A stretch of DNA of 64,000 bases from Pandoraea pulmonicola (GCF_000815105.2 NZ_CP010310.2:5580001-5644000); one strand, 5' to 3'. Numbered from the stretch's first letter, positions 17,443-27,544 are shown. Notes: generated by a model not told the origin, from the sequence alone. Translations and numbers: made by a program.

Positions 17443-18954
17443 TCAGGCCATCGACGCCGCGATGCGAATGCGCACGGCGCCCGTTTTCGTCACGGCCTCG
17501 CTCGCCGCCTCGGCCACGTCGCTCTGCTGGCCGGCGAGGGCCTCCATACGTCGGGCGGTGCGCTTCTTGTCGTCGCCGTTGAGCTCCATGAGGAATTGCA
17601 GCCACGACATCTCGGTCGCGAGATTGCGGGCGTCGAGTTGCAGCTTGGCGCGCTGCATCCCGATGGCACCCGCCGTGATCTCGCGTCCCGCCACCAGACC
17701 GCTGCGCAGCACACCCGAGAGCGACCACGTGCCGCGCAGAATGGCGCGACGTCCCTGCGACGCCACCTGCTTGCCGAAGGACTTCGAGACTTCGGCCGCG
17801 CCCACCGCCACGCCCTTCGCCAATTGCTTGCCGGTCGAACGCACGACGTTGTCGAATGCGCGCGACACCATCTGCTCCACCATCTGCTGCGTGAACTGCT
17901 CGGCCATGCGATTGAAGCCGCGTGCGGCAAGCGTGCGCGCGGTGCGCGTGCCCGATTGCACGAGCGACTGCCCCACCCGCTTGCCGACCTCCGCTCCGAC
18001 CTGATACGACACTTCGGAGACCACGCGCTTCTTGATCGCGTTGATGGCGGCATCGTCGCCCGCCTTGACGGCCGACGAGAGCGCTTCGCCCGCACCGCCC
18101 TTCATGACCCGCGAGGCCGCCTTCGTCACCGAGCGCGACGCCATGAAACCGCGCACGGACATGCCGAAGCTCAAGACCATGCCCAGCGCCTGGAACGCCA
18201 TCTGCGCGTAACCCCACCGCGCCGCTTCGCGCTCGTAGTACGCGGCGTTCTTCGGATCGACCAGCGCCATCGTCTTCATGAATGCGGCACCCATGCCTGC
18301 GATGCCGGCGCCGACGTCGGCCACGCCGCCCGCGATCATCAGCGGATTCATCGTGAGCACGCCGGTCACCACCTTGACCGCGCCGACCACCAGATCCACC
18401 GCCGCCGTGATCCAGTCGAAGATCGCGCCGAACACGCCACCCTTGCGCGCCTTGTCGGCGTCGCGCGTCTTGGCCTCCATCTGCTCGCGGAACTTCTGAA
18501 TGTCCTCCTGGCGCAATCTGTCCTGGCGCTCGGCGAGCAATTCCAACGCCCGCTGGTTCGATTTCGCGGTGTCGCCCATGGCCTGCATCGAGATCATCGA
18601 AGCCACCATCACCAACGTGGACGGATCGAGCTCCTCGAGACTCGCGAGATCGGTGACACCGAACTGCGACGGCGGGCGCAACGCGTCGGTCCCCATCGCA
18701 CTCCCACGGGCATAGAGTCGCTGCAGCAACCGCGCGAAAGCGCCCTCGGCATCCTCCCAGCCAGCGCCCACGGGCGCGTCGGGCAGGAAGTCCTCCGGCA
18801 GAAGCCACGCGTCGCGCTCGTCGGCAGGCGCCGACGCTGCCGTGGCAGCACGGTTTGCGCGGTCCGCGTGGTCGGAATGTCCGGCGAGCGGCTCTGCTGC
18901 GCCGCCCGTCCATGGCGGGCGGTAGCCCGCTCCCATTGCACCTATCGGAGTCAT
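17443..18954 (-). CDS. sctE: Type III secretion translocon major subunit SctE (SseC/EspD/YopB-like)
   Basis: Protein of 503 residues. The central region has two strongly hydrophobic hairpin segments typical of pore-forming translocators: about 192-240 (WITAAVDLVVGAVKVV, then MIAGGVADVGAGIAGMGAAF) and about 270-290 (FQALGMVLSFGMSV). A coiled-coil-prone helix (RALELLAERQDRLRQEDIQKF, near 140-175) precedes them, and long amphipathic helices follow. It inserts in the host membrane with SctB. The ATG at 18952-18954 overlaps the stop codon of its chaperone gene (ATGA), so the two are translated together. Confidence 0.85.
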   Translation of the reverse strand: MTPIGAMGAGYRPPWTGGAAEPLAGHSDHADRANRAATAASAPADERDAWLLPEDFLPDAPVGAGWEDAEGAFARLLQRLYARGSAMGTDALRPPSQFGVTDLASLEELDPSTLVMVASMISMQAMGDTAKSNQRALELLAERQDRLRQEDIQKFREQMEAKTRDADKARKGGVFGAIFDWITAAVDLVVGAVKVVTGVLTMNPLMIAGGVADVGAGIAGMGAAFMKTMALVDPKNAAYYEREAARWGYAQMAFQALGMVLSFGMSVRGFMASRSVTKAASRVMKGGAGEALSSAVKAGDDAAINAIKKRVVSEVSYQVGAEVGKRVGQSLVQSGTRTARTLAARGFNRMAEQFTQQMVEQMVSRAFDNVVRSTGKQLAKGVAVGAAEVSKSFGKQVASQGRRAILRGTWSLSGVLRSGLVAGREITAGAIGMQRAKLQLDARNLATEMSWLQFLMELNGDDKKRTARRMEALAGQQSDVAEAASEAVTKTGAVRIRIAASMA

Positions 18955-19448
18955 GTTTTTCCTATTTGCGAAGAAGTTGACAGGGCATCGCGTCGCGAGC
19001 GCGCGGAGTGCTCCAGCTTGCGGTACTGCGACTGTCCGGCGCAGAGTCGCAGCGTGGCGTCGCATGCCTTGATCGCGAACGCGTCGTTGCCGACGCTCTG
19101 GTAGCTCATCGCCGCGAGATAGGGCGGCCGGGGATCGCTCGCGCGAATCACGCCCGCCTTCGCGAAACACGGCAGCGCCTCGCCGTGCTGTCCCAGGCGC
19201 TGGTAGCAAAGCCCCAGACCGAACCAGTCGTCGAACGACCATTGATCGAGCGTGGCAAGCACGAAATAGACGCGCTGCGCGGCTGCGATCTCCCCCTGCG
19301 AAAAGCGCTGTCGCGCATACGCTCGCACGCGCGCGAGATCGGCCTCGTCGAGATCCGCCAGCATGCGCAGCGCACCGCCTTGCGCGAAGAAGCGCTGGAA
19401 GACGGCCTCGACTTCGCTGGCGGTGACGTCCTGCGCCGGCGCGTTCAC
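18951..19448 (-). CDS. sscA: Class II type III secretion chaperone with TPR repeats (SscA/LcrH/SycD-like)
   Basis: Protein of 165 residues, the standard size for SycD/LcrH chaperones. Three tandem TPR-like helix pairs are visible: GEIAAAQRVYFVLATLDQWS, DDWFGLGLCYQRLGQHGEA, and PPYLAAMSYQSVGNDAFAI. These proteins bind the translocators SctE and SctB in the cytoplasm before export. The GTG at 19446-19448 overlaps the preceding stop codon (GTGA) and gives a sensible N-terminus; the longer open frame upstream encodes unrelated residues inside the SseB-like gene. The gene ends overlapping sctE. Confidence 0.85.
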   Translation of the reverse strand: MNAPAQDVTASEVEAVFQRFFAQGGALRMLADLDEADLARVRAYARQRFSQGEIAAAQRVYFVLATLDQWSFDDWFGLGLCYQRLGQHGEALPCFAKAGVIRASDPRPPYLAAMSYQSVGNDAFAIKACDATLRLCAGQSQYRKLEHSARSRRDALSTSSQIGKT

Positions 19449-20080
19449 GAGCGCATCGACCCGTTGATCTGGTTGAGCTGCTGGCCGCGCGAGCTGATGA
19501 TCGTGTTGGCCAGCGTCGATACGCCGTTGTACTCCTGCAGGAACTTGTTGATCTCGATCTGCTCGATGGTGCGGCTGTCGGTGGCGGCCTCGCTGCGGCT
19601 CTCGGCGGCGGCCTTGAGCGCACGCAGATGATCGGCCCGGTAGTTGCCCGCGCTCCCCGAGGGTTCGACATAGCCGTTCTCCCCAAACTTGTGCGTGCGC
19701 TTCTCCCACTGCTGCATCGTTTGCTTCTTGCCCGAATCGTCGATGGTGATTTCCAGATCGTATTTGTCGAAGAACTTCCGGATGCCGTCGCCGACCTTGA
19801 CGGTCTTCGAAGTATCGGTGCCGACCTGGTTGATCAGCGTCTCGATCTGATTGGCGACGTCGCGTGCTTCGCGACCGTGCGACTGACGCTGGCGCATCGA
19901 GTCGATCTTGTCCTTCGCATCACCACCCGCCGCCTGCATCAGCGTGGCGGCATGCGCGAGGAGCAGCGAATGCATGTCGATGGCCCCCCCGTTCGTGAGC
20001 GTGCTGTCGGTCGAGGCGGAAGAGGACGGGGAGAAGGCGGAGGTGCCATAGGCGCCGCGGAGTGTGTTGAGCATCGTCAT
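19445..20080 (-). CDS. sseB: EspA/SseB-like type III secretion translocator or filament protein
   Basis: Protein of 211 residues without signal peptide. It is helical at both ends (residues 36-90 and 165-211), with a short polar middle, the pattern of EspA/SseB proteins whose terminal coiled coils polymerise into the sheath on the needle. The C-terminal helix TIEQIEINKFLQEYNG leads to a tail ending NQINGSMRS. It lies directly upstream of the SscA-like chaperone and shares the GTGA junction with it, as sseB-sscA do in SPI-2. Its last 45 residues closely resemble those of the small gene just upstream. Exact identity as filament rather than tip protein is inferred. Confidence 0.7.
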   Translation of the reverse strand: MTMLNTLRGAYGTSAFSPSSSASTDSTLTNGGAIDMHSLLLAHAATLMQAAGGDAKDKIDSMRQRQSHGREARDVANQIETLINQVGTDTSKTVKVGDGIRKFFDKYDLEITIDDSGKKQTMQQWEKRTHKFGENGYVEPSGSAGNYRADHLRALKAAAESRSEAATDSRTIEQIEINKFLQEYNGVSTLANTIISSRGQQLNQINGSMRS

Positions 20081-20104
20081 GAGAAAACCTGTAGGCGAAG
20101 GAAG

Positions 20105-20455
20105 TCAGAGGCTGTTCGTGATCCGGCTCATGAGCTCGCGCAGCTTCGCGAGCATCGCGTTGCTGAGCGTGAGCATGTTTTCGTAGCCGGACAGGAACTG
20201 TTTGATCTCGATCTGCTCGAGCGTGCTGGACGTGGTGTCGCCGTCGGCCGCGCGTTTGCGGGCCGACGCGACCCAGTCGGTTGCACGTCGATGAAGGTCG
20301 TCGATCCGTTCGCTGGCAAACGAAAGCGTCGCCAGCAGCGGGTTATCGGATTCTGTGGACGTTGTGGACGCCGCGGAACCAGCGGACTCGGCGCGGCGGC
20401 TGTCCGACGATCTCGCTGCCGCGTCCGCACCAACGTACGGGGACTGGTTGATCAT
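20105..20455 (-). CDS. Small type III secretion operon protein sharing its C-terminal helix with the SseB-like protein
   Basis: A 116-residue protein between the SseA-like and SseB-like genes. Its N-terminal third is Ser/Ala-rich and likely disordered; the rest is helical. The C-terminal stretch TLEQIEIKQFLSGYEN followed by a tail ending in SRITNSL aligns without gaps to TIEQIEINKFLQEYNG and its tail in the neighbouring SseB-like protein, so the two are paralogous over about 40 residues. It is too long and too divergent for a typical needle subunit. It may be a second filament-type or cap component; no function is assigned. Start ATG at 20453-20455 has a strong G-rich ribosome site and lies 9 bp after the preceding stop. 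Confidence 0.65.
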   Translation of the reverse strand: MINQSPYVGADAAARSSDSRRAESAGSAASTTSTESDNPLLATLSFASERIDDLHRRATDWVASARKRAADGDTTSSTLEQIEIKQFLSGYENMLTLSNAMLAKLRELMSRITNSL

Positions 20456-20464
20456 ATGGCCCCC

Positions 20465-20932
20465 TCATGCGCGTGGCGAGCGCGTCGCCAGGGAGCGTCC
20501 CGCGGGGCGGTTCGACGGCATGGGCGATGACCACGACGCCGTCTCCGGCGGTGGCGGCGGCGGAGCATCGGCCTTGAGCCGCTCGACAGTGCTCGCGAGC
20601 GCCGTGGCCATGCGTGCGATCTCGCGCTCTTCACGCTGAAAGGCCGCGCTTTCCATCAGCGCCTGGAGCCGCGCGAGCTTCTCGTGCGCCTCGGGCGTAC
20701 GGGACGCCTCGAGTTGCCGGATGTCGGCGAGCAGCGCCTCATACTCCTGCATCTGGCGTTGCAGCCGGCGTCCCGCCAACTGCACCTCGCCACAGGCGCG
20801 CTCGTATCGGACGAACAGGTCGTCCCGGGCAGCCTGTGACGCTTCGGCGTGCGGTGGCGAAGCGATCGTGTCGGCGGGGCCGATGGGATCGGGTGTGGGA
20901 TCGCGTGGGGGTTGTTGCGACGAATCGGACAT
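20465..20932 (-). CDS. Coiled-coil type III secretion chaperone, SseA/CesAB-like by position
   Basis: First gene of the translocon operon; 155 residues. The core (about 35-125) is a long charged coiled coil: YERACGEVQLAGRRLQRQ, then EALLADIRQLEAS and AFQREEREIARMATAL. Flanks are Pro-rich and low-complexity. Helical length and position (two genes before the sctE chaperone, ahead of the SseB-like gene) match SseA of SPI-2, which chaperones SseB and SseD, but sequence similarity is weak and the call rests on context. The ATG at 20930-20932 has an ideal GGAGG seven bases upstream; another in-frame ATG at 20960-20962 lies inside a predicted RNA loop. Confidence 0.6.
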   Translation of the reverse strand: MSDSSQQPPRDPTPDPIGPADTIASPPHAEASQAARDDLFVRYERACGEVQLAGRRLQRQMQEYEALLADIRQLEASRTPEAHEKLARLQALMESAAFQREEREIARMATALASTVERLKADAPPPPPPETASWSSPMPSNRPAGRSLATRSPRA

Positions 20933-20939
20933 CTTGGCA

Positions 20940-20987
20940 CCTCCGTACGTGAGCGTCGTCATCTACGACCACGGCATCGTACGGAGG
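20940..20987 (-). promoter_or_regulatory. Hairpin sequestering the ribosome binding site of the T3SS translocon operon
   Basis: On the minus strand CCTCCGTACG (20987-20978) is the exact complement of CGTACGGAGG (20949-20940), 28 nt apart. The second arm contains the Shine-Dalgarno GGAGG for the ATG at 20932. Inside the loop, GTCGT and ACGAC (20969-20955) can form a smaller stem. This is a textbook anti-SD arrangement. Confidence 0.65.
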
Positions 20988-21146
20988 GCTCGCGTGCCCG
21001 CCTTTGCAAAGCCAGCCTTCTCTTCCGGGAACCGGTCGCGCTTCAGGTTTCTCCTAGTACGTGGGTCGGTCGACCACCTTGCATTGCACAAGGCGCCCAA
21101 CGAACGGAGTACCGGCGCGTTGGACACGCCGGCATCTTGCAGTGCG

Positions 21147-24100
21147 TCACACCGCACCAAACCCACCGCCTCCCGGCGTCTCGACGACGAAAACATCACC
21201 CGGTTGCATCTGCGTACGGCCAATGTGGGCCAGCGCTTCGCGCGTGCCATCCACGCGCTCCACGTAATTTGCGCCCAACGCGCCTGCCGCGCCGCCCTGT
21301 GCACCGAACGGTGCGTGCACGCGGTTGTTCGACAGGATCGATGCCGTCATCGGCGTGAGGAAGCGGATGCGCCGTACCGCGCCGTTGCCGCCGCGCCAGC
21401 GACCCGCGCCGCCCGAGCCGGTTCGAATCCGATGACTCTCGAGCTGTACCGGATAGCGCCATTCCAACACTTCCGGATCGGTCAGGCGCGAGTTCGTCAT
21501 GTGCGTCTGCACCGCGTCCGCGCCATGGAACCCTTCGCCGGCCCCGCTGCCGCCCGCGATGGTCTCGTAGTACTGGTACGTCTCGTTGCCGAACGTGAAG
21601 TTGTTCATCGTGCCCTGGCTCGATGCGACCCGACCCAGCGCACCATAGAGCGCGTTGGTAATGGCCGACGACGTCTCCACGTTGCCCGAAACGACGGCCG
21701 CCGGGTACGCCGGATTGAGCATCGAGCCGTGCGGCACGATCACCGTGAGCGGTTTCAGGCAGCCGGCGTTGAGCGGAATATCGTCGTCCACGAGCGTACG
21801 GAAGACGTATAGCACGGCCGCCATGCATACCGCGCGCGGCGCGTTGAAGTTGTTCGGCAGTTGCGCCGACGTGCCCGTGAAGTCGATCGTCGCCGAGCGG
21901 GTCTCGCTGTCGACGCGAATCGCCACCTCGATCACCGCGCCGTTGTCGAGCGCATAGCGATAGTGCCCGTCGGCGAGCGCACCGATCACGCGCCGCACGG
22001 CGGCTTCGGCGTTGTCCTGCACGTGACCCATATAGGCGAGCACGACGTCGCGGCCGAATTCCTTCACCATGCGGCGCAGCTCATCCACCCCCTTCTGATT
22101 CGCCGCGACCTGCGCGCGCAGATCCGCCATGTTCTGATCGATGTTGCGCGCCGGATAGCGTGCGCCGGCGAGCAGCTCGCGGGTTTGCCGGTCGCGCAGC
22201 TCGCCGGCCGCAACCAGCTGCCAGTTGTCGATGAGCACGCCCTCCTCCTCGACGTGCGTGGAATCCGGCGGCATCGATCCCGGCGTGATGCCGCCGATGT
22301 CCGCGTGGTGACCGCGCGAGCCGACGTAGAAAAGCGGCTCGCGACCCTCCTCGCCATCGCCTTGCACGAACACCGGGGTAATGACGGTGACGTCCGGCAA
22401 GTGCGTGCCGCCGTGATACGGATCGTTGAGCATGAAGACATCGCCCTCGCGCATCTTGCCGCGATTGCGTTCGATCACGGTGCGGATGCTCTCGCCCATC
22501 GAGCCCAGATGCACCGGCATATGCGGCGCGTTGGCGATCAGATTGCCCTCGCGGTCGAACAACGCGCACGAGAAGTCCAGCCGCTCCTTGATGTTCACCG
22601 AGTACGCCGTGTTCTGCAGACGCAAGCCCATCTGCTCGGCGATCGACATGAAGAGATTGTTGAAGATCTCGAGCCGCACCGGATCGGCCTGCGTCCCCAG
22701 CCCGCGCTGCGTGGCGCGCGGCAGCACGCGCGTGAGCACGAGGTTGCCCTGCTCGCTCATCCGCGCTTGCCAGCCGGGCTCCACCACCGTGGTGCCGCTC
22801 TTCTCCGCCACAATGGCCGGGCCGTCGAGGGTATCGCCGGCGAGCAGCGTATCGCGCGCGAACAGCGCCGCCTCGTGCCACGCGCCGCCGGCATAGAGCT
22901 TCACGCGATCGATGGCCTGCGGTGTGCCCGTCGCGCGCGCCTGAAGGACGGCGATATCGACCGGCGCGTCCGAGCGCCCGATCGCTTCGACCGACGCCAC
23001 TTCCACGATCAACGCCGCCCCGTCCATCAGGAACGAATAGCGTTGCCGATAGGCCGCCTCGAACGCGGCGCGCATCTGCGCCACGTCGCCGAACGGCACG
23101 GCGAGGGCCGAGTCGGTGCCGGCATAGCGCACGTGCACGCGACGCACCGTGTCGATGCGCGACGCCGGCACGCCCTGCGCCAGCAGTGCGTTCACGGCAT
23201 CGTCGGCGAGCGCGCCAAGGGCGTCTTCCAGCGCGCTGACACTCTCGTCCGACAACGGTGCTTCGATCATGCGCTCGCGCATCGCGGTCTGGTCCGCGAG
23301 CCCCATGCCGTACGCGGAGAGCACGCCCGCGAGCGGATGCGCGAACACCTTCGTCATGCCGAGCGCGTCGGCCACGCCGCAGGCGTGCTGGCCGCCCGCG
23401 CCGCCGAACGTCGTGAGTACATAGCGACTCACGTCGTGGCCGCGCTGCACGGAGATCTTCTTGATGGCGTTCGCCATGCTGCCGATGGCGATGTCGAGAA
23501 AGCCCTCCGCAAGCGCTTCGGGCGTCTGCCGGCGGCCCGTGGCCTGTTCGATCTGCGCCGCCAGCGCCGTGAACTTCTCGACCACGACGTCGCGATCGAG
23601 CGCCTCGTTGGCGTGCGGGCCGAACACTTTCGGGAAGTGCGCGGGCTGGATCTTGCCAAGCATGACATTGCAGTCGGTGACCGTGAGCGGCCCCCCACGG
23701 CGGTATGCCGCCGGCCCCGGATTGGCGCCGGCCGAGTCCGGACCCACGCGCAGACGTGTGCCGTCGAACGACAGCACCGAGCCGCCGCCGGCGGCCACGG
23801 TGTGAATGCTCATCATCGGGGCACGCATGCGCACGCCGGCCACCTGTGTCTCGAACACGCGCTCGAACTCGCCGTTGTAGTGCGAAACGTCCGTCGACGT
23901 GCCGCCCATGTCGAAGCCGATCACGCGATCGAATCCGGCTGCGCTCGACGCACGCACCATGCCGACGATGCCACCCGCCGGGCCGGACAGGATCGCGTCC
24001 TTGCCCTGGAAGTTGTCGGCGCGCGTGAGGCCCCCGCTGCTCTGCATGAACTGGAGGTTCACGCCCGGCATCTCCTGCGCGACCTGCTCCACGTAGCGGC

Positions 24101-24809
24101 GCAGGATCGGCGAGAGGTAGGCGTCGACGACGGTCGTGTCGCCGCGCGAGACGAGTTTCATGAGCGGTGAGACTTCGTGCGACACGGAAATCTGCGTGAA
24201 ACCCAATTCGCGCGCGATGGCCGCAAGCGCCTTTTCGTGCGCCTGATAGCGGTAGCCATGCATGAGCACGATGGCCAATGCGCGAATGCCGCGCGCCTGC
24301 ACGGCGGCGAGCGCCTCGCGGGCAGCGTCGAGATCGAGCTCGCGCACGACGTCGCCGTGCGCACCGACGCGCTCGTCGATCTCCACCACTTCTGCGTACA
24401 ACGCTTCCGGCAACGCGATATCGAGATCGAACAAGCGCGGACGGTTCTGATACGCGATGCGCAGCGCGTCGCGAAAGCCCAGCGTCGTCACCAGCGCCAG
24501 CGGTTCGCCCTTGCGTTCGAGCAGCGCGTTGGTGGCGACGGTCGTCCCCATCTTCACCATGTCGACGAGCGCCGGCGTGATCGGCGTGCCCGCCGCCAGG
24601 CCGAGCAGGTGGCGAATGCCGGCGACGGCGGCGTCGCGATATTGCTCGGGGTTCTCGGAGAGGAGCTTGTGCGTGACGAGCGAGCCGTCCGGGCGACGCG
24701 CCACGATATCGGTGAAGGTACCCCCGCGATCGATCCAGAACTGCCAGCGCGAGGCAGTCTGATGCGCCGGGGCGCGGTTCTGGGCGGAGGGCGTGAGAGC
24801 GTTCGTCAT
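21147..24809 (-). CDS. Hydantoinase / 5-oxoprolinase family protein (HyuA-HyuB fusion)
   Basis: Protein of 1220 residues fusing an ATP-dependent HyuA half (about 20-690; [20 protein letters not shown] near residue 25, phosphate-loop-like [10 protein letters not shown] near 310) and a HyuB half (about 720-1210; [15 protein letters not shown], then [17 protein letters not shown], and TPGGGGFG at the end). The full-length single-chain form is typical of bacterial 5-oxoprolinase, which opens 5-oxoproline to glutamate using ATP. N-methylhydantoinase or acetone carboxylase-like substrates cannot be excluded. The ATG at 24807-24809 gives MTNALTPS. The MFS transporter and DUF1445 genes follow upstream on the same strand and support a role in oxoproline catabolism. 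Confidence 0.9.
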   Translation of the reverse strand: MTNALTPSAQNRAPAHQTASRWQFWIDRGGTFTDIVARRPDGSLVTHKLLSENPEQYRDAAVAGIRHLLGLAAGTPITPALVDMVKMGTTVATNALLERKGEPLALVTTLGFRDALRIAYQNRPRLFDLDIALPEALYAEVVEIDERVGAHGDVVRELDLDAAREALAAVQARGIRALAIVLMHGYRYQAHEKALAAIARELGFTQISVSHEVSPLMKLVSRGDTTVVDAYLSPILRRYVEQVAQEMPGVNLQFMQSSGGLTRADNFQGKDAILSGPAGGIVGMVRASSAAGFDRVIGFDMGGTSTDVSHYNGEFERVFETQVAGVRMRAPMMSIHTVAAGGGSVLSFDGTRLRVGPDSAGANPGPAAYRRGGPLTVTDCNVMLGKIQPAHFPKVFGPHANEALDRDVVVEKFTALAAQIEQATGRRQTPEALAEGFLDIAIGSMANAIKKISVQRGHDVSRYVLTTFGGAGGQHACGVADALGMTKVFAHPLAGVLSAYGMGLADQTAMRERMIEAPLSDESVSALEDALGALADDAVNALLAQGVPASRIDTVRRVHVRYAGTDSALAVPFGDVAQMRAAFEAAYRQRYSFLMDGAALIVEVASVEAIGRSDAPVDIAVLQARATGTPQAIDRVKLYAGGAWHEAALFARDTLLAGDTLDGPAIVAEKSGTTVVEPGWQARMSEQGNLVLTRVLPRATQRGLGTQADPVRLEIFNNLFMSIAEQMGLRLQNTAYSVNIKERLDFSCALFDREGNLIANAPHMPVHLGSMGESIRTVIERNRGKMREGDVFMLNDPYHGGTHLPDVTVITPVFVQGDGEEGREPLFYVGSRGHHADIGGITPGSMPPDSTHVEEEGVLIDNWQLVAAGELRDRQTRELLAGARYPARNIDQNMADLRAQVAANQKGVDELRRMVKEFGRDVVLAYMGHVQDNAEAAVRRVIGALADGHYRYALDNGAVIEVAIRVDSETRSATIDFTGTSAQLPNNFNAPRAVCMAAVLYVFRTLVDDDIPLNAGCLKPLTVIVPHGSMLNPAYPAAVVSGNVETSSAITNALYGALGRVASSQGTMNNFTFGNETYQYYETIAGGSGAGEGFHGADAVQTHMTNSRLTDPEVLEWRYPVQLESHRIRTGSGGAGRWRGGNGAVRRIRFLTPMTASILSNNRVHAPFGAQGGAAGALGANYVERVDGTREALAHIGRTQMQPGDVFVVETPGGGGFGAV

Positions 24810-25051
24810 GGGGTCACTCGCAAAACAAGGGGCAAACGTGATCAAGCGGGATCGAACGGCGACGGCGCGGGGGCGTCGACATCGTTCGAGATACGGGTGG
24901 CGGCTGCGCACGTTGGCGCAGGACGCACGTGTCCCGGCGAGGGCCCGTCCGGCAGCGCCGGACGAGGCCGCGCATATCGATGCGTTACCGGGGAAATGAA
25001 ACCGTGAATCCGAAGGTTGGACGCGGCGACGACGGCCGCCGCGGTATTTCG

Positions 25052-26392
25052 TCAGTTCGTCTGTGCTTTAAGAGATTCCAGCGATTCGAGTTCGCGGCCG
25101 CGCGTCTCGGGCAGCGTGAGCGCCGCGAGAATCAGCACGCCGTAGGCCACCCCGGCGAAGATGCCGATCGTGGTGCCCAGACCGTACTGCTTCGAGAGCA
25201 TGCCGATGAGGAACGGGAACAGCGCGCCGATGGCCCGGCCGACGTTGTAGCAGAAGCCCTGGCCGGAGCCGCGCACGCTCGTCGGGAACAGCTCGGTGAG
25301 GAACGCCCCCATGCCGCTGAAGATGCCCGAGGCAAAGAAGCCGAGCGGGAAACCGAGCCAGAACATGGCGTTGTCGGTGAGCGGCAGCGACGTGTACGAG
25401 AACGCGATCACCATGGAGCCGACGGCAAACAGGATGAAGTTCGGCTTGCGGCCGAGACGATCCGTCAGGTACGAGCTCGCGAGATAGCCGACCCACGAGC
25501 CGAAGATGATCATGGCGAGATAGCCGCCGGTGCCCATCACGGTGAGATGGCGCTCGGTCTTGAGGAACGTGGGCAGCCAGGTCGTGATGGCGTAGTAGCC
25601 GCCTTGCGCGCCGGTGGTCAACAGCGCCGCGCGGATCGTCGTCGAAATCAGGGCGGGACTGAAGATGGCCGCCAGCCCCGGCGTGTCGTCCGACTTCGCC
25701 TGCTTGGCCTTCTCCTTCTGATACACCTCCGGCTCCTGCACGTAGCGACGGATGAAGAGCACCAGCAAGGCGGGCAGCAGACCGATGAGGAAGAGCGCAC
25801 GCCATGCCGTCTCGGCGGGCATGAGCGAAAACAGCGCCGAGTAGAGAATGGCGGTCAGGCCCCAGCCGATGGCCCAGCCCGACTGTACGAGCCCCACGGC
25901 CTTGCCGCGATCGCGCGCACGGATCACTTCTCCGATGAGCACCGCGCCCGCGGTCCATTCGCCGCCGAAGCCGAAGCCCATGAGCGCACGTGCGGCGAGC
26001 AGTTGGTGATAGTTCTGCGCGAGGCCGCACAAGCCGGTGAAGACGGCGAACCACAGCACGGTGAGCTGCAGCGTACGGACCCGGCCGATGCGATCCGACA
26101 GAATGCCGGCGACCCAGCCGCCCAGGGCCGAGGCCAGCAGCGTCAGCGTGCCGATGAAGCCCGCGTCCGCAAGGCTGATGCCCCACGTGGCGACGAGCGT
26201 CGGAATGACGAAGCTCAGCATCTGCGTGTCCATGCCGTCGAGCATGTAGCCGACCTTGCAGCTCCAGAACGCGCGCTTTTCGCGCGGGGTGGCGTCGCCG
26301 TACCAGCCGAAGAGGCTGCCGCCGGTATCGCCGGTATTGTCGGCCGCGGCGGGGGCCGCGGACGGGCTCGCGAGAGGGGTTTTGCTTTCCAT
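25052..26392 (-). CDS. MFS transporter, sugar/aromatic-acid porter type (SHS/AAHS family)
   Basis: A 446-residue, 12-helix major facilitator. Signature segments include [17 protein letters not shown] in helix 1, the loop 2-3 motif [17 protein letters not shown] and the repeat [18 protein letters not shown] in the second half, plus [17 protein letters not shown] in helix 5. The acidic D in DGMD and the GEW motif are shared with sialate/carboxylate proton symporters. Located between the oxoprolinase gene and the DUF1445 gene on one strand, it is a plausible importer of the pathway substrate. The ATG at 26390-26392 is used; the frame runs open further upstream without conserved residues. Confidence 0.88.
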   Translation of the reverse strand: MESKTPLASPSAAPAAADNTGDTGGSLFGWYGDATPREKRAFWSCKVGYMLDGMDTQMLSFVIPTLVATWGISLADAGFIGTLTLLASALGGWVAGILSDRIGRVRTLQLTVLWFAVFTGLCGLAQNYHQLLAARALMGFGFGGEWTAGAVLIGEVIRARDRGKAVGLVQSGWAIGWGLTAILYSALFSLMPAETAWRALFLIGLLPALLVLFIRRYVQEPEVYQKEKAKQAKSDDTPGLAAIFSPALISTTIRAALLTTGAQGGYYAITTWLPTFLKTERHLTVMGTGGYLAMIIFGSWVGYLASSYLTDRLGRKPNFILFAVGSMVIAFSYTSLPLTDNAMFWLGFPLGFFASGIFSGMGAFLTELFPTSVRGSGQGFCYNVGRAIGALFPFLIGMLSKQYGLGTTIGIFAGVAYGVLILAALTLPETRGRELESLESLKAQTN

Positions 26393-26545
26393 GAGAAAAA
26401 GGCTCCGGTGATGTCCTGACTTGCCGTGTAATGCCGCGTGCTGCCGTGCGGCGCCCTCGGGGCCGCGCTCCCCGATAGGCTTGTGTGTACGGTCACCGGC
26501 AGGCAATGGCTCGCCTGCCGCCTCACGTCATGGCGCGGTGCTTAT

Positions 26546-26605
26546 GTGGTGCGTACTGCTCGGTGGTGCTGAAGTGCATTAGCGCAGTGGTGCAGTGGTG
26601 CGTAC
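26546..26605. repeat. Short direct repeats upstream of the MFS gene
   Basis: GTGGTGCGTAC occurs at 26546-26556 and again at 26595-26605. The second copy is entered from a tandem pair of GCAGTGGT (26584-26599). They lie 150-215 bp upstream of the MFS start, in a gap free of genes, and could be regulator sites. Confidence 0.35.
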
Positions 26606-26652
26606 AACCTGTCGGCGCCGGTCACATGCGCCCGGGCGACGCGACGCACGGC

Positions 26653-27474
26653 TCAGAAGACCGCGAGCGATGCGTTCGTGATATCCGTCATGAGCATGTA
26701 GCCCGGGCGATGTGCGATCGCCAGCGGCAGCTTCGCACCCATGAGCGCCGTTTGCGGCGTGACGCCGCAGGCCCAGTACACGGGCAGCTCGCCGTCGCGA
26801 ATGGTGACGGCGTCGCCGAACTCCGGCCGGGTCAGATCGGCAATGCCCAACTCGGCCGGATCGCCAATGTGAATCGGCGCACCGTGCACGCCCGGAAAGC
26901 GGCTCGTGATCTGCACGGCGCGAATGGCGTCGGCGCCCTTCATCGGACGCATCGACACGACGAGCTCGCCGCCGAACCTGCCCGCGCGCTGGTTCGCGAT
27001 CTTCGTGCGGTACATCGGCACGTTGCGTCCCTCTTCCACGTGGCGCAGCGGAATACCGGCCTTGGCGAGCATGTCCTCGAACGAGAACGAGCAGCCGATC
27101 GCGAAGACCACGAAATCGCTCTGCCAGAACTCGGCCAGGTTATCGACCTGCTCGGCGAGCTTGCCGTCGCGGTAGATGTTGTAGCCCGGCACGTCGGAGC
27201 GGATGTCGACCTCGCGACCCAGCGACGGCACGTGCCACTGTCCCGGCTCGCCCACGCCCAGCAGCGGGCAAGCCTTCGGATTGCCCTGGCAGAAGCGCAG
27301 GAAGTCATGCGCATGCGCCACGGGCAGGATAGCGAGATTGGCCTGCGCGAAGTCGCCGCAATAGCCGGCCGTCGGTCCGCGGAACTGGCCGCTGCGCACA
27401 GCCTGACGGAATTCGAAAGGCGTGATGGTGTCGCGTTGCGAAGTGAAGTCGTGCGGCATGGCGGAAAGGTTCAT
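26653..27474 (-). CDS. DUF1445 family putative hydro-lyase / D-glutamate cyclase-like protein (YcsI-type)
   Basis: A 273-residue cytoplasmic protein covering the full DUF1445 domain: [19 protein letters not shown] at about 34-52, [19 protein letters not shown] near 123-141 with a conserved Cys, RNVPMYRT, and the C-terminal signature [12 protein letters not shown] followed by [11 protein letters not shown]. Family members are often named putative hydro-lyases. Mammalian D-glutamate cyclase, which makes 5-oxo-D-proline, contains this domain, and B. subtilis ycsI sits in the oxoprolinase (pxp/kip) locus. With an oxoprolinase gene 2 kb away, a role in 5-oxoproline or D-glutamate turnover is a sound inference. 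A divergent lysR gene faces it. Confidence 0.88.
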   Translation of the reverse strand: MNLSAMPHDFTSQRDTITPFEFRQAVRSGQFRGPTAGYCGDFAQANLAILPVAHAHDFLRFCQGNPKACPLLGVGEPGQWHVPSLGREVDIRSDVPGYNIYRDGKLAEQVDNLAEFWQSDFVVFAIGCSFSFEDMLAKAGIPLRHVEEGRNVPMYRTKIANQRAGRFGGELVVSMRPMKGADAIRAVQITSRFPGVHGAPIHIGDPAELGIADLTRPEFGDAVTIRDGELPVYWACGVTPQTALMGAKLPLAIAHRPGYMLMTDITNASLAVF

Positions 27475-27544
27475 GACAGTTCGGGCATTGAGGGCGATAC
27501 CTCGGCGGCATCGGATGGGTGAAGCATAGAAAGAAAAAAATGTT

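Noticed and set aside
21861..24170. 769-codon plus-strand frame opposite the oxoprolinase gene
   Set aside because: It is antisense to a fully conserved enzyme and shows only His/Arg-rich low-complexity sequence.
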